Below are positions 17,349 to 25,921 of a stretch of 64,000 nt of DNA, in pieces. Source of the stretch: an uncultured Bacteroidales bacterium. GTDB taxonomy: Bacteria; Bacteroidota; Bacteroidia; Bacteroidales; SZUA-534. The stretch lies in assembly GCA_902790595.1 (NCBI GenBank), contig CADASL010000002.1:62001-126000 (forward strand), given 5' to 3'. A model generated the notes under the pieces. It had not been told where the DNA came from. It searched no databases and saw only the letters and a program-made list of their open reading frames with translations. The stretch's first letter is position 1. The number at the start of each line of letters is the position of its first letter. Made by a program: the position numbers and the translations under genes.

Positions 17349-17978
17349 ATGAACATCAGATTAGAGCGTCCCGAAGATTACCGTGAAGTTGAGAACCTTA
17401 CGCGCGAAGCGTTTTGGAATGTCTATCGCCCTGGATGCCTGGAGCATTTCGTGCTAAACCAATACCGCACAAATCCCGATTTCGTTGCCGACCTTGATTT
17501 TGTGATGGAGGAAGACGGAAAAATCATCGGGCACGTGATGTACTCAAAGGCGGAAATCGTTCTTGACAATGGTGCGATATTTCCGTCGTGGACTTTCGGA
17601 CCTATCAGCATTCACCCTGATTATAAGCGAAAAGGATACGGGCTGAAACTTTTGAACCACTCGCTGGCGAAGGCTCGCGAACTGGGCATCGGTCTGCTTT
17701 CGATGGAAGGCAACATCGATTTTTACAAACACGCTGGTTTTGACTTGGCAAGCAAGTTGAAAATCCATTATCACTGCGAGCCGAGAGAATCAGATGTGCC
17801 GTATTTTCTTGCGCAGGAACTAATTCCCGGCTATTGGGGCATCCGCGAGGGCACCTATTGTCCGCCCAAAGGCTATTTTGTGGCCGATGAGAATCCCGAT
17901 GCCTTCGATGCGTATGAGGCGACATTTCCCCACAAAGAAAAACTTCGCTTGCCTGGGCAATTGGGCTACGAAGAATAA
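17349..17978 (+). CDS. GNAT family N-acetyltransferase
   Basis: 209 residues. The acetyl-CoA binding motif is seen as GPISIHPDYKRKGYGLKLL near residues 80-98, with the following helix KARELGIGLLSM. The N-terminus (MNIRLERPEDYREVENLT) is a standard GNAT opening. The C-terminal 60 residues (GTYCPPKGYFVADENPDAF) resemble a clade of GNATs of unknown substrate widespread in anaerobes. The ATG is four bases after the transporter stop, implying one transcript. Confidence 0.9.
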   Translation: MNIRLERPEDYREVENLTREAFWNVYRPGCLEHFVLNQYRTNPDFVADLDFVMEEDGKIIGHVMYSKAEIVLDNGAIFPSWTFGPISIHPDYKRKGYGLKLLNHSLAKARELGIGLLSMEGNIDFYKHAGFDLASKLKIHYHCEPRESDVPYFLAQELIPGYWGIREGTYCPPKGYFVADENPDAFDAYEATFPHKEKLRLPGQLGYEE

Positions 17979-17999
17979 AACACATTCATAATCAGCCAA

Positions 18000-18356
18000 A
18001 TGGAGATAGACTTCCTGCTTGATTACGGCAATCGGGCGCAACTGCGCGAATGGCTGGAGGCTAACCACTCAAGCGCTTCTCACTGCTGGGTGACCTGCAA
18101 CCGAAGCAAGACCACCCGCCCCGACGCCATCCCCTACCTTGAAGTGGTGGAGGAAGCCCTATGCTTCGGCTGGATTGACTCGACAACCAAACGCATAGGC
18201 GACGGAAGGTTGGCGCAACGGCTTTCGCCACGACGGAAAGGAAGCCACTGGACTGAACTCAACATACAGCGCTGTCACGATTTGGAGGAACGCGGGCTTA
18301 TGACTGACGCAGGAAGGAATGCGCTTCCCGTTGCAACGTCGAATCGAAATAAATAA
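18000..18356 (+). CDS. YdeI/OmpD-associated family protein, short form
   Basis: 118 residues. The signature of the YdeI family is clear: ALCFGWIDSTTKRIGD, then RLSPRRKGSHWTELN and the helix RCHDLEERGLMTDAGRNAL. Most members I know are about 180-195 residues with a further C-terminal domain, so this one stops soon after the core, either a natural short form or a truncation. It follows the GNAT gene by 21 bases. Function is not established; the family name comes from a reported bacteriocin-protection link. Confidence 0.75.
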   Translation: MEIDFLLDYGNRAQLREWLEANHSSASHCWVTCNRSKTTRPDAIPYLEVVEEALCFGWIDSTTKRIGDGRLAQRLSPRRKGSHWTELNIQRCHDLEERGLMTDAGRNALPVATSNRNK

Positions 18357-18381
18357 TTTTATAACAGACATTTAACACCCA

Positions 18382-19296
18382 TTATGACTTCCCATTGAGC
18401 CTCTCCGAAACCGCCACACGGTACGACTCGCCTATGGGTATTGTGGTGTTGTTCTCCATTGTGACTTGGGTGCGGCTGCTGTTGGCAATGCGGTTCAAGT
18501 TCACAATGTACGACTTGTGGACGCGGGCGAAATGGTCGTCGGGCAGTTGCTCAAGAATGCGCTTCATACTCATTAGAACCACCAGCGGCGTGGCTGCGCC
18601 GTGCTGGAAAATCTTCAGGTACTCGCCCATTCCTTCAATGTAAAGAATGTTGTCGGGCTTGACGCGAACTTGCTTGTAATCAGTCTTGAATACCAACTCA
18701 CTTTCCGCTTTCCGCGCATTGGCCGCACTGCGGTTCAACTCTTCGATTGTTGCCTGATTCTTCTGATTTTCAGCCTTGAGAGCCCGAATCTGCTTTTCGG
18801 TGCGAATGTTCTTGACATAGGCCATTGCACCCAAATCAACGCCTATAAGCAGCAGAGCCATAAGCAGTTTCATAGTCTCGGGGCGCATTGGGCGGTGTCC
18901 GCGGTCGGGCAAAATCTGCGGCGGCATTCCTTCGGCAGGACGCATTTCGGCTGGCGCGGGACGGTTCAGAGTGTCAAACGGCGGCGGTGTTCCGTTGGCG
19001 GGCGGCACGTTCATTGGCATTGGCGGCGGCACAGAGCCTTCCTGCGCCATTGGCGGCGGGCCTTGGAACATTCCTTGCGGCCCCTGCGGCGACGCAATCG
19101 GATTGCCCACATTGAAGCAATAAAACCCGAAACCGACAAGCAAAACCAACGTTACGGGGACGTAAACAATCAGTTTTCGGCGGAAGAAAAGCGGGGCAAG
19201 AAGGAAATGGTGCAGCAAGAGCAAAAACAGATAAGGTAAAATCTGTATCACAAACTGTAACAAGTAGTTGAATAGTCCTGTTTGTGCCGTTTCCAT
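18382..19296 (-). CDS. Membrane-anchored LytTR DNA-binding regulator with Pro-rich extracytoplasmic loop
   Basis: 304 residues from ATG at 19296. Two membrane segments near the N-terminus and one near residue 150 bracket a Pro/Gly/Met-rich loop of about 80 residues (repeats such as GPPPMAQEG and NVPPANGTPPP). A coiled-coil stretch (KQIRALKAENQKNQATIEEL) links to a C-terminal LytTR domain with VKPDNILYIEGMGEYLKI and HFARVHKSYIVNL. LytTR domains bind paired 9-bp direct repeats; such a site lies in the adjacent intergenic region. It may therefore sense an envelope signal through the loop and control itself and the divergent carbohydrate-binding lipoprotein. There is no histidine kinase in the neighbourhood. 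Confidence 0.88.
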   Translation of the reverse strand: METAQTGLFNYLLQFVIQILPYLFLLLLHHFLLAPLFFRRKLIVYVPVTLVLLVGFGFYCFNVGNPIASPQGPQGMFQGPPPMAQEGSVPPPMPMNVPPANGTPPPFDTLNRPAPAEMRPAEGMPPQILPDRGHRPMRPETMKLLMALLLIGVDLGAMAYVKNIRTEKQIRALKAENQKNQATIEELNRSAANARKAESELVFKTDYKQVRVKPDNILYIEGMGEYLKIFQHGAATPLVVLMSMKRILEQLPDDHFARVHKSYIVNLNRIANSSRTQVTMENNTTIPIGESYRVAVSERLNGKS

Positions 19297-19301
19297 AATG
19301 G

Positions 19302-19330
19302 CAAAGATATAGGATTTCGGCTCGGACAAA
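19302..19330 (-). promoter_or_regulatory. Promoter of the LytTR gene
   Basis: On the minus strand: -33 TTTG (19327-19330), a 17-base spacer and -7 TATCTTTG (19302-19309). The ATG follows five bases after the -7 element, suggesting a leaderless transcript. Confidence 0.65.
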
Positions 19331-19335
19331 GCCGA

Positions 19336-19365
19336 TTTGTTGAAGAAAAAGCGGCGTTTGTTGAA
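19336..19365. promoter_or_regulatory. Candidate LytTR operator (9-bp direct repeat, 12-bp spacer)
   Basis: TTTGTTGAA at 19336-19344 and again, identical, at 19357-19365, with exactly 12 bases between. The 21-bp period and GTT core are the arrangement bound by LytTR dimers. The site sits just upstream of the LytTR gene's own -33 element. Confidence 0.65.
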
Positions 19366-19420
19366 TAAAGTTGGCGTTGGCGCAAGCCCGCCCTACTTTA
19401 GCGGCAGGTTTAACAAAAAA

Positions 19421-21166
19421 ATGTGTGCTATGAAAAAAGGATATTTTGCTTTCGCGATGCTGCTGATAGGTTGCGGAAGTTGCTCAACCGACAATTTCGA
19501 CGACATAACGCCCGTCGGCGAAAGCCAAACCGCCACGGCCGACACCACCACGGTGTCGCCAAAGTTCGACAATTCAATTTTGGAAGAAGACAACTTTGCG
19601 GAAACCAAGTTCGACCGCACCATAAAAATAGTGTTTGCCGACGGCGGCGCGCAGGTTACGGGCGACGAGAACGGCATTGTGGTCGTCAGCGGAAACCACG
19701 TGACGGTGAACAACACCACCGACGAGAAGGTGATTTTCGAACTTTCGGGAACGGCGGCCGACGGCTTGCTGAAACTGTACAATCAGAAGAAACAGGCGCT
19801 GATTCTCAACAATTTGGACCTGACCAACTCGCAGGGCGCAGCCATTAACAATCAGGGCAAAAAACGCTGCTTTGTGGTGGTGAAAGGCGACAACGCGCTG
19901 AAAGACGCCGCCACCTATTCCACCACCGACGGCGAAGACGAGAAAGCCGCCATTTTCAGCGAAGGACAACTCATTTTCAGCGGCGACGGCACGCTAAGCG
20001 TCACCGCGCAAGGCAAATCGGGAATCACAAGCGACGACTACGTGCATTTTATGGGCACGCCCACGGTCACCGTCAGTTCGTCGGCGGGGCACGGCGTACG
20101 CGGAAAAGACGCAGTCATTGTTTCGGGCGGAACTATCAATATAAGTGTGTCGGCCAATATGAAGAAGGGCATTGCTTCCGACTCGCTTGTCTGCATAAAC
20201 GGCGGCACAACGGTGATAAACGTCACTGGTTCAGCGGCATACGATAGCGAAGACGCGGAATACAGCGGCACCGCTGGAATAAAGGCCGACTGCCTATTCG
20301 AAATCAACGGCGGCTCGCTCGACATAACCAACTCGGGCGCGGGCGGCAAAGGCATAAGCGGCGATTTGACGGGCTGCTTCAACGGCGGCAGCGTGACGGT
20401 GACCGTCAGCGGCTCAAACTACGGCCAATCGTCGGCCAATCCGTTCGGCCGCGGCAACTCTTCCAATTCAAACAGCGTGTCGGCCAAGGGCATAAAGTTC
20501 GACGGCAACATAATCTTTGCGGGCGGCTCGGTTGCGGTCAAATGCGCTGCAAATGAAGGAATTGAGTCGAAAGGCAACATAATCATTACCGACGGCGTGG
20601 TTTACAGTTATTCGGCAGCCGACGACGCAATAAACTCGGCAGGAACATTCACCATTGAAGGCGGATATGTGTGTGGATACGCCGTTAAGAACGACGGCCT
20701 CGACGCCAACGGCAATTTCTACATTAAAGGTGGCACCATTTATGCAATCGGCACCTCGGCGCCCGAACTGGCAATCGACGCCAACACCGAAGGCGGCTGC
20801 AAACTCTACGTGTCAGGCGGCACAATTGTGGCTGTGGGCGGACTGGAATCGGGCGCAAGCCTTACGCAGAGTTGCTATCAGGCCGCGTCGTGGGACAAAA
20901 ACACCTGGTACTCGATGACCGCGGGCGACACCGAGATAGCCTTCAAGACACCCACAAGCGGCGGCACACCGCTGGTTGTGTCGGGCGCCGAAAAACCGAC
21001 ACTCGTGAGCGGCGCGTCGGTGACGGGCGGAACGAGCCTGTTCAACGGAATGTTTGTTGTCGGCGGCTCGGCGAGCGAAGGTTCCGAAGTGTCGCTGTCG
21101 TCATACTCGGGCGGCAACGGCGGCGGATTCGGCGGCCCTGGCGGCGGACGGCCTGGCGGATGGTAA
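19421..21166 (+). CDS. Cthe_2159-type carbohydrate-binding lipoprotein (parallel beta-helix)
   Basis: 581 residues from ATG at 19421; ATG 19430 is an alternative. The signal leads to LLIGCGSCS, a lipobox. The body is a long right-handed beta-helix with recurring INGGxxxI, FSGDGTLSV, SAKGIKFDGNIIFAGGSV and GGTIYAIG motifs, matching the Cthe_2159 family of calcium-dependent polygalacturonate and cellulose binders. The C-terminus is Gly-rich (GGNGGGFGGPGGGRPGGW). It is divergent from the membrane LytTR regulator, which probably controls it through the repeat site between them. No CotH or polyphosphate polymerase genes, often seen beside this family, are present. Confidence 0.85.
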   Translation: MCAMKKGYFAFAMLLIGCGSCSTDNFDDITPVGESQTATADTTTVSPKFDNSILEEDNFAETKFDRTIKIVFADGGAQVTGDENGIVVVSGNHVTVNNTTDEKVIFELSGTAADGLLKLYNQKKQALILNNLDLTNSQGAAINNQGKKRCFVVVKGDNALKDAATYSTTDGEDEKAAIFSEGQLIFSGDGTLSVTAQGKSGITSDDYVHFMGTPTVTVSSSAGHGVRGKDAVIVSGGTINISVSANMKKGIASDSLVCINGGTTVINVTGSAAYDSEDAEYSGTAGIKADCLFEINGGSLDITNSGAGGKGISGDLTGCFNGGSVTVTVSGSNYGQSSANPFGRGNSSNSNSVSAKGIKFDGNIIFAGGSVAVKCAANEGIESKGNIIITDGVVYSYSAADDAINSAGTFTIEGGYVCGYAVKNDGLDANGNFYIKGGTIYAIGTSAPELAIDANTEGGCKLYVSGGTIVAVGGLESGASLTQSCYQAASWDKNTWYSMTAGDTEIAFKTPTSGGTPLVVSGAEKPTLVSGASVTGGTSLFNGMFVVGGSASEGSEVSLSSYSGGNGGGFGGPGGGRPGGW

Positions 21167-21171
21167 TCGGC

Positions 21172-21204
21172 ATTGCGGGCGGAAAACAATTTTTCATATT
21201 TTTG
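21172..21204 (+). promoter_or_regulatory. Promoter of the GH35-like gene
   Basis: -33 ATTG (21172-21175), a 21-base spacer and -7 TATTTTTG (21197-21204), 16 bases before the ATG at 21220. Confidence 0.55.
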
Positions 21205-21219
21205 ACAAAACAGTTAAGG

Positions 21220-22860
21220 ATGATGAAAAGGATATTTCTCTCGATTTTTGCAGGGCTGACAGCGATGATGGCGGCGGCCCAGAGCGACTTGTTCATTTTG
21301 GGCGGCGAGTTGAGCAATTCGGCCGCAACCTGCGTCGCCGACATTGACGATGTGATGCCACGGATGAAGGCCTTGGGGTTGAACACGGTGCTGGTGCCCG
21401 CCTATTGGGAAATGATGGAACCTTCGCCTGGCCAGTTCAACTTCACGCTTATCGACCGCACCGTTGAGCAGGCGCGGCAACTGCAACTCAAAGTGGTGTT
21501 TCTGTGGTTCGGGGCCTGGAAAAACTCAATGTCGTGCTACGCCCCGTCGTGGTTCAAGACCGACACCAGGCAGTTTCCGCGGGCGCGGACAGCCAGCGGC
21601 AAGCCACTCGAGATAGCAAGTTGCTTTTCGGAAAACGTGTTCAAAGCCGACAACAAGGCCTTTGGCGAGTTGATGAAGCATATCAGCCAGACGGCCGCCG
21701 ATGTGGTGACGATGGTGCAGGTTGAAAATGAGATTGGTATGCTCGAAGATGCCCGCGACCACTCACCGTTGGCCGACGAAGTTTATAACAAAGGCGTTCC
21801 GCAGGAATTGATGGACTACCTGAAAAACAACACCAGCACACTTCACCCCTGGCTCAAAAATCGGTTCAACGCCAACGGCCATAGTTGGACCGAAGTATTT
21901 GGAAATGACATATTTACCGACGAGATTTTTATGGCTTACAACTACGCCCGATATGTGGGCCACCTTTGCGAGACAGCAAGGCAGTACACCAACATTCCGC
22001 TCTACGTGAACGCCGCAATGAACAGCCGCGGACGCCAGCCTGGGCAATATCCGTCGGCAGGACCGCTGGCTCACCTTATCGATATTTGGCGGGCGGGCGC
22101 GCCGCAACTGCTCTGCATAGCCCCCGACATTTACGACACTGGCTTCAAAGGCTGGGCCGACCAATACGCACTGCCTGGCAATCCGCTGTTTATCCCCGAA
22201 AGCCGATGCTGCGAGAACAGCGGCGCAAGGGCGATGTACGCTTTCGGCCAGCACGGCGCCATTGGCTTTTCACCCTTCGCCATTGACCAGGCGCAGCCCG
22301 CTGAGACACAAAGCGTTACCGAAGCCTACAAACTGTTAAAGCAAATTCGAAATCGGCAAACCAAAATCAAGCCGCTGCAATCTTACGGCCTGCTGTTCGA
22401 CGCCGACGACAAAGAGCGCGTCATTACCGACAACGATATGGTGATAACCTGCCGCCACTACTTCACCCTGCCTTGGGATCCGCGCGCCACCGACGGCTCT
22501 GTCTGGCCCGAAGGCGGCGCCGTACTCTTGAAACTGGCCCCGAACCACTATTTGCTGGCTGGAACGGGCGTTGTGGTGACGTTTGCTTCGGCCTACGAAA
22601 AGGCTCACGAGCAGCAACTTGTGCTGGGCGAAGACGGTTTCATAGCCGCAGGCGGCAACAACAAGCCGACGCAAAACGGCAGTCAGTTCAAAGGGCCGCG
22701 CAAGGGCATTCTCAGTGTCGATGAAGTGACCATTGACGACCAGGGCGCGATAAACTTTGTGCGCCGCCACAACGGCGACCAAGACCACCAAGGCCGACAC
22801 GCGCGAATATCCTGCGGCGAGTGGAAAATCCTGCATATATCACTCTACGATTACGAATAA
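21220..22860 (+). CDS. GH35/GH42-like beta-galactosidase family protein (DUF5597 type)
   Basis: 546 residues from the ATG at 21220, selected because it opens a clean Sec signal (MMKRIFLSIFAGLTAMMAAAQ). The (beta/alpha)8 domain shows NTVLVPAYWEMMEPSPGQFNF, the acid/base Glu in MVQVENEIGML and the nucleophile Glu in LFIPESRCCENS. A C-terminal beta domain of about 130 residues corresponds to DUF5597. The family hydrolyses terminal beta-galactosides and related sugars. It shares a TAATG junction with the next gene. Confidence 0.85.
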   Translation: MMKRIFLSIFAGLTAMMAAAQSDLFILGGELSNSAATCVADIDDVMPRMKALGLNTVLVPAYWEMMEPSPGQFNFTLIDRTVEQARQLQLKVVFLWFGAWKNSMSCYAPSWFKTDTRQFPRARTASGKPLEIASCFSENVFKADNKAFGELMKHISQTAADVVTMVQVENEIGMLEDARDHSPLADEVYNKGVPQELMDYLKNNTSTLHPWLKNRFNANGHSWTEVFGNDIFTDEIFMAYNYARYVGHLCETARQYTNIPLYVNAAMNSRGRQPGQYPSAGPLAHLIDIWRAGAPQLLCIAPDIYDTGFKGWADQYALPGNPLFIPESRCCENSGARAMYAFGQHGAIGFSPFAIDQAQPAETQSVTEAYKLLKQIRNRQTKIKPLQSYGLLFDADDKERVITDNDMVITCRHYFTLPWDPRATDGSVWPEGGAVLLKLAPNHYLLAGTGVVVTFASAYEKAHEQQLVLGEDGFIAAGGNNKPTQNGSQFKGPRKGILSVDEVTIDDQGAINFVRRHNGDQDHQGRHARISCGEWKILHISLYDYE

Positions 22861-23720
22861 TGAAACGTTTTATGCTCATAATCACAATCATTCTGGTCGC
22901 CATTGGCGGCGTGGTCGTATTTTTAAATTGCGGCGAATCAGACATTTATCGGAATTTTAAAGCCGAAATGCAAGAGCGTGAAGGCAGGACTGCCCAAGCG
23001 GCGGGACTTTGCACAGCCGATGAGATAAACCGACTGCCCGCCTGCCTGAAGGATTTCTGCGAATTTATCGGCCTTGCGGGCACCCCAAAGCACAACATTA
23101 CGCACTGCCTTTTCCGACAAGCCGATTTCGTGTTCAACGAGAAGAAGGGCGTGAGCATTCGGATGGACTACGACCTGTGGATTTTTGCCGACTGTCCGCA
23201 CCGCGAAGCGTTCTGTAAATCAGCCATTATGGGCATTCCGTTCGAAGGCGTTGACTATTTCGACACCACAACGCGAAGCGGCGGAATGAAAGGCTTCATT
23301 GCAAAACATTTCCAACTTTTCGACCAAAAAGCGCCCAATATGGAACGCACGATGTACCTAACCTTGCTGGCCGAAAACGCGATGCTCAATCCGTCGTTTC
23401 TATTATCCGATTTTATTGAATATGAAGACGTTGACAGCGTCAGTTGCCGAGCCGCAATCACATTCAACGGCGTTTGTGGTGAAGGCGTTTTCCGTTTCGA
23501 AAAAGAGAACGGTGTTCTGAAATTCGAGAGCCAACAGCGGCAGACCGAAGAACTCGAAGACGGCACCGTCAGATATATCGGCTGGCGCTGCGAAGGCGGT
23601 AACTTCCACAGTGGCAATGAGTTCAAAGTGCCTTCCTTCTGCAAAGTGACCAAAATCTTCCCCGACCGCGAAGTGGTCTATTTCGACGCAAAAGATTATG
23701 AACTGGAACTGAAGAAGTGA
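22860..23720 (+). CDS. DUF6544-like protein with N-terminal membrane anchor
   Basis: 286 residues from ATG at 22860, which overlaps the upstream stop codon (TAATG). A single N-terminal membrane segment (MLIITIILVAIGGVVVFL) is followed by a globular region with RLPACLKDFCEFIGLAGTPK, GMKGFIAKHFQLFD and LSDFIEYEDVDSVSCRA. The pattern resembles the family I recall as DUF6544, whose function is unknown. The coupling to the GH35-like gene may be chance operon structure. Confidence 0.6.
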   Translation: MKRFMLIITIILVAIGGVVVFLNCGESDIYRNFKAEMQEREGRTAQAAGLCTADEINRLPACLKDFCEFIGLAGTPKHNITHCLFRQADFVFNEKKGVSIRMDYDLWIFADCPHREAFCKSAIMGIPFEGVDYFDTTTRSGGMKGFIAKHFQLFDQKAPNMERTMYLTLLAENAMLNPSFLLSDFIEYEDVDSVSCRAAITFNGVCGEGVFRFEKENGVLKFESQQRQTEELEDGTVRYIGWRCEGGNFHSGNEFKVPSFCKVTKIFPDREVVYFDAKDYELELKK

Positions 23721-23746
23721 GCGCAATTGGCCGTCGTTTCCACCTA

Positions 23747-24235
23747 ATGAACCTTGCAAACGCCATAACAACCGTCAGAATTTTGTGCAGCGCAGCCATT
23801 TTGTTCTGCAATGCGCTCACGCCGACGTTCTTCGCGCTGTATGTCGCCGCTGGCGTTTCCGACATTGCCGACGGCTGGGTGGCAAGGCGCACAAACACCG
23901 CAAGCGAGTTCGGCTCGAAGTTCGACACTGCCGCCGATATGGCTTTTGTCGTTGTCTGCCTGATAAAACTTATTCCCGCCGTCAACATTCCCGTCTGGCT
24001 CATTGTCTGGACGGGCGCAATCGCCTGCATAAAGATTTTCAATATTGTATCGGTCTACGCCGAAAAGCGGCAGTTCGCGGCCGTTCATTCAGCAATGAAC
24101 AAAGTGGCGGGTGCACTGCTGTTCGCTCTGCCGCTGACTTTGGCCATAATCGGCATAAAATATAGTGCGCCAATAGTTTGCATTGTAGCCACATTCGCCG
24201 CCATCGACGAAAGTCGGCGAATCACGAAAGCATAA
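23747..24235 (+). CDS. CDP-alcohol phosphatidyltransferase family protein
   Basis: 162 residues from ATG at 23747; a GTG at 23717 overlapping the previous stop is a possible longer start. It has about five membrane segments and the complete family motif D-x2-DG-x2-AR-x8-G-x3-D-x3-D, read as SDIADGWVARR followed by FGSKFDTAADM. These enzymes join a CDP-activated lipid to an alcohol; whether this is PgsA-like or another subgroup cannot be told. Its last 65 bases are duplicated 1.1 kb downstream, where they still encode the same C-terminal peptide. Confidence 0.9.
   Translation: MNLANAITTVRILCSAAILFCNALTPTFFALYVAAGVSDIADGWVARRTNTASEFGSKFDTAADMAFVVVCLIKLIPAVNIPVWLIVWTGAIACIKIFNIVSVYAEKRQFAAVHSAMNKVAGALLFALPLTLAIIGIKYSAPIVCIVATFAAIDESRRITKA
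24165..24229 (+). repeat. Direct repeat: 3' end of phosphatidyltransferase gene, copy 1
   Basis: Matches 25311-25375 with about six substitutions in the first 60 positions. It encodes the C-terminal APIVCIVATFAAIDESRR of the transferase. The interval between the copies holds the two minus-strand genes at 24260-25221. Confidence 0.85.
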
Positions 24236-24259
24236 AACGGTTATCAGACTCCCTATCTA

Positions 24260-25063
24260 TTAGTCGGACTTGTTATTTCTGTGCAACGACACACTTGTGA
24301 CGAAGCCGTTATCATCAATAGAATATCTCAATTCTTCGGTAGGGTCATTCTGTTTTCTACTCCAATCATCATCAGCAAATATGACATCACTACTCAATGT
24401 AACGCTATTACAGGTGTATGTATTGGGCGCCACACGAGTAGTGTACTCATATCCACTATCACCATAACCTGAATACGAATAGTAATGGAATGTCTTTATA
24501 ATTGAGAGCAATCGTGAACCTTGCACATTGAATATGTATGTATTTCTATCGTAAAAATAGTAAGGCGAATCAGGTGAACCAACACTCTCACAAATCTCAT
24601 CTATTTGGTAGCTGTCAAAGTTGTCTGATATACAGCATTTGCCGATATAATAATATTCAATGCTATCACGCTCGAATCGCTCCGCTAAAAACTCACTTCT
24701 GGTTTGTGAAGTTATATCTGGTTCAAATACCCTATCGTCATAGCCCCGAGTCTTCAACCATTTACAAACGGCACTATCTTTATACATAATTTCAAATAGC
24801 CAATGGTTCAAGAAATCGTTTTCGCGAAGCCAATTATTGAAACAACTATCATTTACGTAGCACGTTTCTTCTTCTTTTGGTTCTTCACTAAAAAAATCCG
24901 ACACAAAGTGATACTTCGAAAACCACGATTTATCGATTGTCACAACAGAGTCTTTGTAGTTGATGTAATAGTCAAACAAATAGTTTGGTGTATCATCGAT
25001 AGACTTTTGCGAAAAAGATGCACATATCAACAATAGCGATGCGATAAATAGATTTGCTTTCAT
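24260..25063 (-). CDS. Secreted protein of unknown function
   Basis: 267 residues. A Sec signal (MKANLFIASLLLICASFS) is followed by a Tyr- and acid-rich globular protein with no family I recognise. Visible features are a Cys pair at CYVNDSCFNNWL, a GKCCISDN segment and a central GYGDSGYEYTT stretch. Base composition is more AT-rich than the neighbouring genes, consistent with recent acquisition. The ATG shares a base with the stop of the truncated nucleotidyltransferase gene upstream. It lies inside the segment bounded by the duplicated transferase 3' end. Confidence 0.7.
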   Translation of the reverse strand: MKANLFIASLLLICASFSQKSIDDTPNYLFDYYINYKDSVVTIDKSWFSKYHFVSDFFSEEPKEEETCYVNDSCFNNWLRENDFLNHWLFEIMYKDSAVCKWLKTRGYDDRVFEPDITSQTRSEFLAERFERDSIEYYYIGKCCISDNFDSYQIDEICESVGSPDSPYYFYDRNTYIFNVQGSRLLSIIKTFHYYSYSGYGDSGYEYTTRVAPNTYTCNSVTLSSDVIFADDDWSRKQNDPTEELRYSIDDNGFVTSVSLHRNNKSD

Positions 25064-25221
25064 TATGGATTGAGATTTATTGGGTTACTATTTTTATGTA
25101 TGTTGATGTCGCTTTCGGGCGCTTCCTCGCCGCGCGCGAAAGAGCCGAACAACCACGCCTTCACCACTGGTTGCGTTTTGAAGTAATCAGCAATTATTTT
25201 TGTCATCGCTTGCGTAGTCAT
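25063..25221 (-). pseudogene. Remnant of a minimal nucleotidyltransferase (MNT type)
   Basis: 52 residues from ATG at 25221. VKAWLFGSFARGEEAPESDIN is the nucleotidyltransferase signature GSFARGE followed by S-D-I-N where an active enzyme has D-x-D; the second Asp is Asn. The normal protein of about 95-110 residues stops here after 12 unrelated residues, so the catalytic site is incomplete. MNT proteins usually pair with HEPN toxins; no HEPN gene is adjacent. Confidence 0.7.
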
Positions 25222-25309
25222 TGTGTCGATGCTATATGGTTTTGAATTGCTAAAATGCAACTTTTATTTGAATTGGCGAGATCATATTTTTTTACCGCGA
25301 TGAAATAAC

Positions 25310-25384
25310 TGTGCGCCAATAGTTTGCACCATTGCCACACTTGCCGCCATCGACGAAAGTCGGCGAATCAGAAAAAAACTTTAA
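25310..25384 (+). pseudogene. Duplicated C-terminal fragment of the CDP-alcohol phosphatidyltransferase
   Basis: Reads CAPIVCTIATLAAIDESRRI then RKKL and a stop, closely matching the end of the intact gene at 23747-24235. It has no start of its own. It marks either a displaced original 3' end or a partial duplication. The rest of 25222-25471 shows nothing else recognisable. Confidence 0.75.
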
Positions 25385-25471
25385 ACTTGACGTCACCTTT
25401 TGCCGGTCAGACTTGTTATTATGGCGAATCGGTTCAATAAACAGAAGTTTAACAATTAAAAATTTAAGAAA

Positions 25472-25918
25472 ATGGAAATGTTAATACCTATTTTAGTACC
25501 AATCTTCTGCGGGTGCATACTGCCGATAATGATTGTATGGCTGAACAACCGCCGCAGAATCATCGAAAACAACTCGCGCACACAGATTGTGCTGGCCGCA
25601 ATGGAAAAGAATCCTGGAATGGACATCGACGAAATGCTCAAAAAAATGGCGCCAAAGCAGAAACTGCTGAAGGAGAAACTGCTCGCCAAACTGCTGTGGG
25701 GCTGCATTACATTACTACTGGGTGTTGGATTGGCGATTTTCTGTCTTTGCACAAGTTTTGGCGGCGGAATGACACCGAGCAACCTTTGGTTTTCGGGATT
25801 TATGAGCACCATTATGATTGCTGTTGGTATCGCCTTCTTAATCAATTACTTTATTGGCAAGAAAATGCTCGCCAAAGAGATTGAAGCCGAACAGAACAAG
25901 TTGTCAGCACAAGCGTAA
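25472..25918 (+). CDS. DUF6249-type small membrane protein
   Basis: 148 residues with an N-terminal membrane segment (LIPILVPIFCGCILPIMIVWL), an amphipathic middle containing NPGMDIDEMLKKMAP, and two further membrane segments. The layout and the IDEMLKKM motif fit DUF6249, which in Bacteroidales commonly accompanies an ECF sigma factor. It precedes the sigma gene by three bases, so it is probably co-transcribed and may modulate it. The function is not established. Confidence 0.75.
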   Translation: MEMLIPILVPIFCGCILPIMIVWLNNRRRIIENNSRTQIVLAAMEKNPGMDIDEMLKKMAPKQKLLKEKLLAKLLWGCITLLLGVGLAIFCLCTSFGGGMTPSNLWFSGFMSTIMIAVGIAFLINYFIGKKMLAKEIEAEQNKLSAQA

Positions 25919-25921
25919 AAC

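Noticed and set aside
20872..21219. N-terminal extension of the GH35-like protein through the end of the Cthe_2159 gene
   Set aside because: The extension overlaps the upstream gene in another frame and resembles nothing, whereas ATG 21220 opens a clean signal peptide behind a promoter.
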